A stretch of DNA of 64,000 nucleotides. Source: Nomia melanderi (Eukaryota; Arthropoda; Insecta; Hymenoptera; Halictidae). Positions 62,531-64,000 of this stretch are shown piece by piece. Numbering within the stretch: position 1 is the stretch's first letter; each line of letters opens with the position of its first letter. The translations under genes and the position numbers were made by a program. Under the pieces are notes generated by a model. The model was given only the letters and a program-made list of their open reading frames with translations, was not told the DNA's origin and ran no database searches. The stretch covers positions 1 to 64,000 of the forward strand of contig NW_027475167.1 of assembly GCF_051020985.1 (NCBI RefSeq). Reading direction: 5' to 3'.

Positions 62531-64000
62531 GGATCGCCGTCGGACCACGAGAGACAGAGAAATCCATCGACACATGGGGCCGGACTGTCAGGGTCAGGGA
62601 AAAATCTAATATATATCTGGTGATATCTCGGGTGCTATTACAGATAGCGCAATAAATCAAAGTGAATTATCTGCAGGAAGCCCTGGCGCATGAATCTGTG
62701 AAGCGGAATCGACCTCGGACCACCAGTGGCTGAGAAAACCACCGTCTCATGGTATCGGACACTGAGGGTCAGGGAAAAATCCAATATATATATGGTGATA
62801 TCTCGGGTGCTATTACAGATAGCGCAATAAATCAAAGTGAATTATCTGCAGGGGGCCCTGGCGCATGAATCTGTGCAGCAGGAACGACCTCGGACCACCA
62901 GGGGCCGATAAAACCACCGTCTCATGGGGCCGGACACTCAGAGTCAGGGGAAAATCCAATATATATCTGGTGATATCTCGGGTGCTATTAGAGATAGCGC
63001 AATAAATCAAAGTGCATTGTCTGCATGAGGCCCTAGCGCATGAATCTCTGCAGCGGGAACGACCTCGGACCACCAGGGGCCGAGAAAATCACCGTCTCAT
63101 GGGGCCGGACTGTCAGGGTCAGGGAAAAATCCAATATATATCTGGTGATATCTCGGGTGCTACTGCAGATAGCGCAATAGATCAAAGTGCATTGTCTGTA
63201 GGAGGCCCTGCCGCATGAATCTGTGCAGCGGGATCGACCTCGGACCACCAGGAGCCGAGAAAACCACCGTCGCATGGGGCCGGACACTCAGGGTCGGGGA
63301 AAAATTCAATATATATCTGGTGATATCTCGGGTGCTATTAGAGATAGCGCAATAAATCAAATTGAGTTGTCTGTAGGAGGCACTGGCGCATGAATCTGAG
63401 CAGCGGGATCGACCTCGGACCACGAGGGACCGAGAAAACCATCGACACATGGTGCCGGACACTCAGGGTCGGGGAAAAACTCAATATATATCTGATGATA
63501 TCTCGGGTGCTCTTACAGATAGCGCACTAAACAAAAGTGAATTATCTGCAGGGGGCCCTGGCGCATGAATCTGTGCAGCGGGAACGACCTCGGACCACCA
63601 GGGGCCGAGAAAACCACCGACAAATGGGGCCGGACACTCAGCGCCAGGGAAAAATCCAATATATATTTGGTGATATCTCGGGTGCTATTAGAGATAGCGC
63701 AATAAACCAAAGTGAATTATCTGCAGGAGGCCCTGGCGCATGAATCTGTGAAGAGGGAACGATCGCGGACCACCAGGGGCCGAGAAAACCATCGACACAT
63801 GGGGTCGGACTGTCAGGGTCAGGGAAAAATCCAATATATATCTGGTGATATCACGGGTGCTATTAGAGATAGCGCAATAAATCAAAGTGCATTGTCTGCA
63901 GGAGGCCCTGGCGCATGAATTTGTGCAGCGGGAACGACCTCGGAGCACCAGGGGCCGAGAAAACCACTGTCTCATGGGGTCGGACACTCAGGGTCGGGGA
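62531..64000 (+). repeat. 175-bp satellite beyond the 4.5-kb duplication
   Basis: About eight ordinary monomers with no obvious long-range copy elsewhere in the window. Private marks include CATGGTATCGGACACTGAG (62,750), GTGCTACTGCAGATAGCG (63,158), CAAATTGAGTTGTCTG (63,358) and GTGAAGAGGGAACG (63,746). The array runs on past the window edge. Confidence 0.8.

Larger units (their letters stand above)
10905..64000 (+). repeat. 175-bp satellite DNA array (about 303 monomers)
   Basis: The unit is 175 bp by direct spacing of shared landmarks: ATATATATCTGGTGATATC, then CTCGGGTGCTATTA, AGCGCAATAAATCAAAGTG, GGCGCATGAATCTGTGCAG, GGCCGAGAAAACCACC, CTCATGGGGCCGG and CTCAGGGTCAGGGAAAAATC. All monomers run head to tail in one orientation. 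By hand count the consensus is about 53% GC with nine CpG sites. Most monomers are 174-176 bp; indels of 1-4 bp and one 47-bp deletion class are seen. Alternative states recur at fixed sites, for example TTAGAGATAG or TTACAGATAG, GTGCATTGTC or GTGAATTATC, and GACACTCAGG or GACTGTCAGG, so monomers can be typed. No spacer, gene or transposon interrupts the array, and the window ends inside it. Nucleosome-scale length and the neighbouring AT satellite fit centromeric or pericentromeric DNA, but this is inference. Confidence 0.97.

Noticed and set aside
10878..63987. Hundreds of short open frames on both strands encoding similar 60-175 residue peptides (for example recurring minus-strand 99-codon frames).
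   Set aside because: The same DNA gives peptides on both strands and in rotating frames, lengths follow the 175-bp period, changes are spread over all codon positions, and there are no start-context, intron or domain signs. They are by-products of the satellite.
10905..64000. CRISPR-like regular repeats.
   Set aside because: The repeats are 175 bp head to tail with no unique spacers and no cas genes, which is satellite organisation.
10905..64000. Identity with primate alpha satellite (171 bp) or presence of a CENP-B box.
   Set aside because: The length is similar, but the sequence is richer in GC and shows no alpha-satellite landmarks I recognise. The two CGGG sites in the consensus lack the required TTCG and A at the right spacing on either strand.
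10905..64000. RNA polymerase III promoter inside the monomer (A-box-like TAGCGCAATAA and, in many units, B-box-like GATCGACCTC about 60 bp later), hinting at a tRNA-derived origin.
   Set aside because: Each match fails at its last conserved position and no tRNA fold is visible. It is noted only as a weak resemblance.

Overview
This window contains no convincing gene. It is 64 kb of tandemly repeated, non-coding DNA made of two unrelated satellites that abut near position 10,890. The type of DNA (hundreds of head-to-tail units with nested higher-order duplications) points to a eukaryotic chromosome, most likely a centromeric, pericentromeric or other heterochromatic block resolved by a long-read assembly. 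I do not recognise either repeat as a named family, so I cannot name the organism. The fairly high CpG content of the second satellite and the lack of any gene give no further taxonomic clue.

Region 1 (1 to about 10,889) is an extremely AT-rich array of a 10-bp unit, TTTTATATAG, always in the same orientation (roughly a thousand units). Most units match the consensus or differ by one or two substitutions. Over long stretches (for example 4,267-7,989) the 10-bp register is never broken, so sequence changes are substitutions or gains and losses of whole 10-bp units. Recurrent variant blocks, one ending in the palindrome TATGCATA and one reading ATAATTCTGCATTG, mark irregular composite units of about 100-430 bp. 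From about 10,291 to the junction the array decays into irregular 8-10 bp units.

The junction (10,890-10,907) carries a short inverted repeat (GAGTAG-TT-CTACTC) running into TCTAGA. It belongs to neither satellite.

Region 2 (about 10,905-64,000) is a 175-bp satellite of about 53% GC, roughly 303 head-to-tail monomers, all in one orientation. Monomers differ at many diagnostic positions, and specific strings of monomers recur at spacings near multiples of 175 bp. Visible blocks include a 2-mer at 11.25-11.95 kb, a 6-mer at 15.1-17.0 kb, 12- and 16-mer-spaced copies at 19.3-23.2 kb, several shuffled copies at 26.9-37.7 kb, a 478-bp unit with a truncated monomer at 38.9-39.9 kb, an 874-bp 5-mer at 40.6-42.3 kb, a 529-bp 3-mer at 48.8-49.8 kb and a 4.5-kb (25/26-monomer) tandem duplication at 53.9-62.5 kb. 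A diverged subtype (type B), whose last third differs strongly while keeping the same length, occurs once at 13.0 kb and then about 17 times from 32.2 kb onward, densest at 38.3-46.0 kb.

The many short open frames are by-products of the repeat. The same peptides recur on both strands, and because 175 is not a multiple of 3 the frame rotates at each unit. No transposon, RNA gene, telomere repeat, CRISPR array or canonical CENP-B box was seen. The previously undescribed element on offer is the satellite pair itself: a helically phased 10-bp AT array joined directly to a nucleosome-length, CpG-bearing satellite with complex higher-order organisation.
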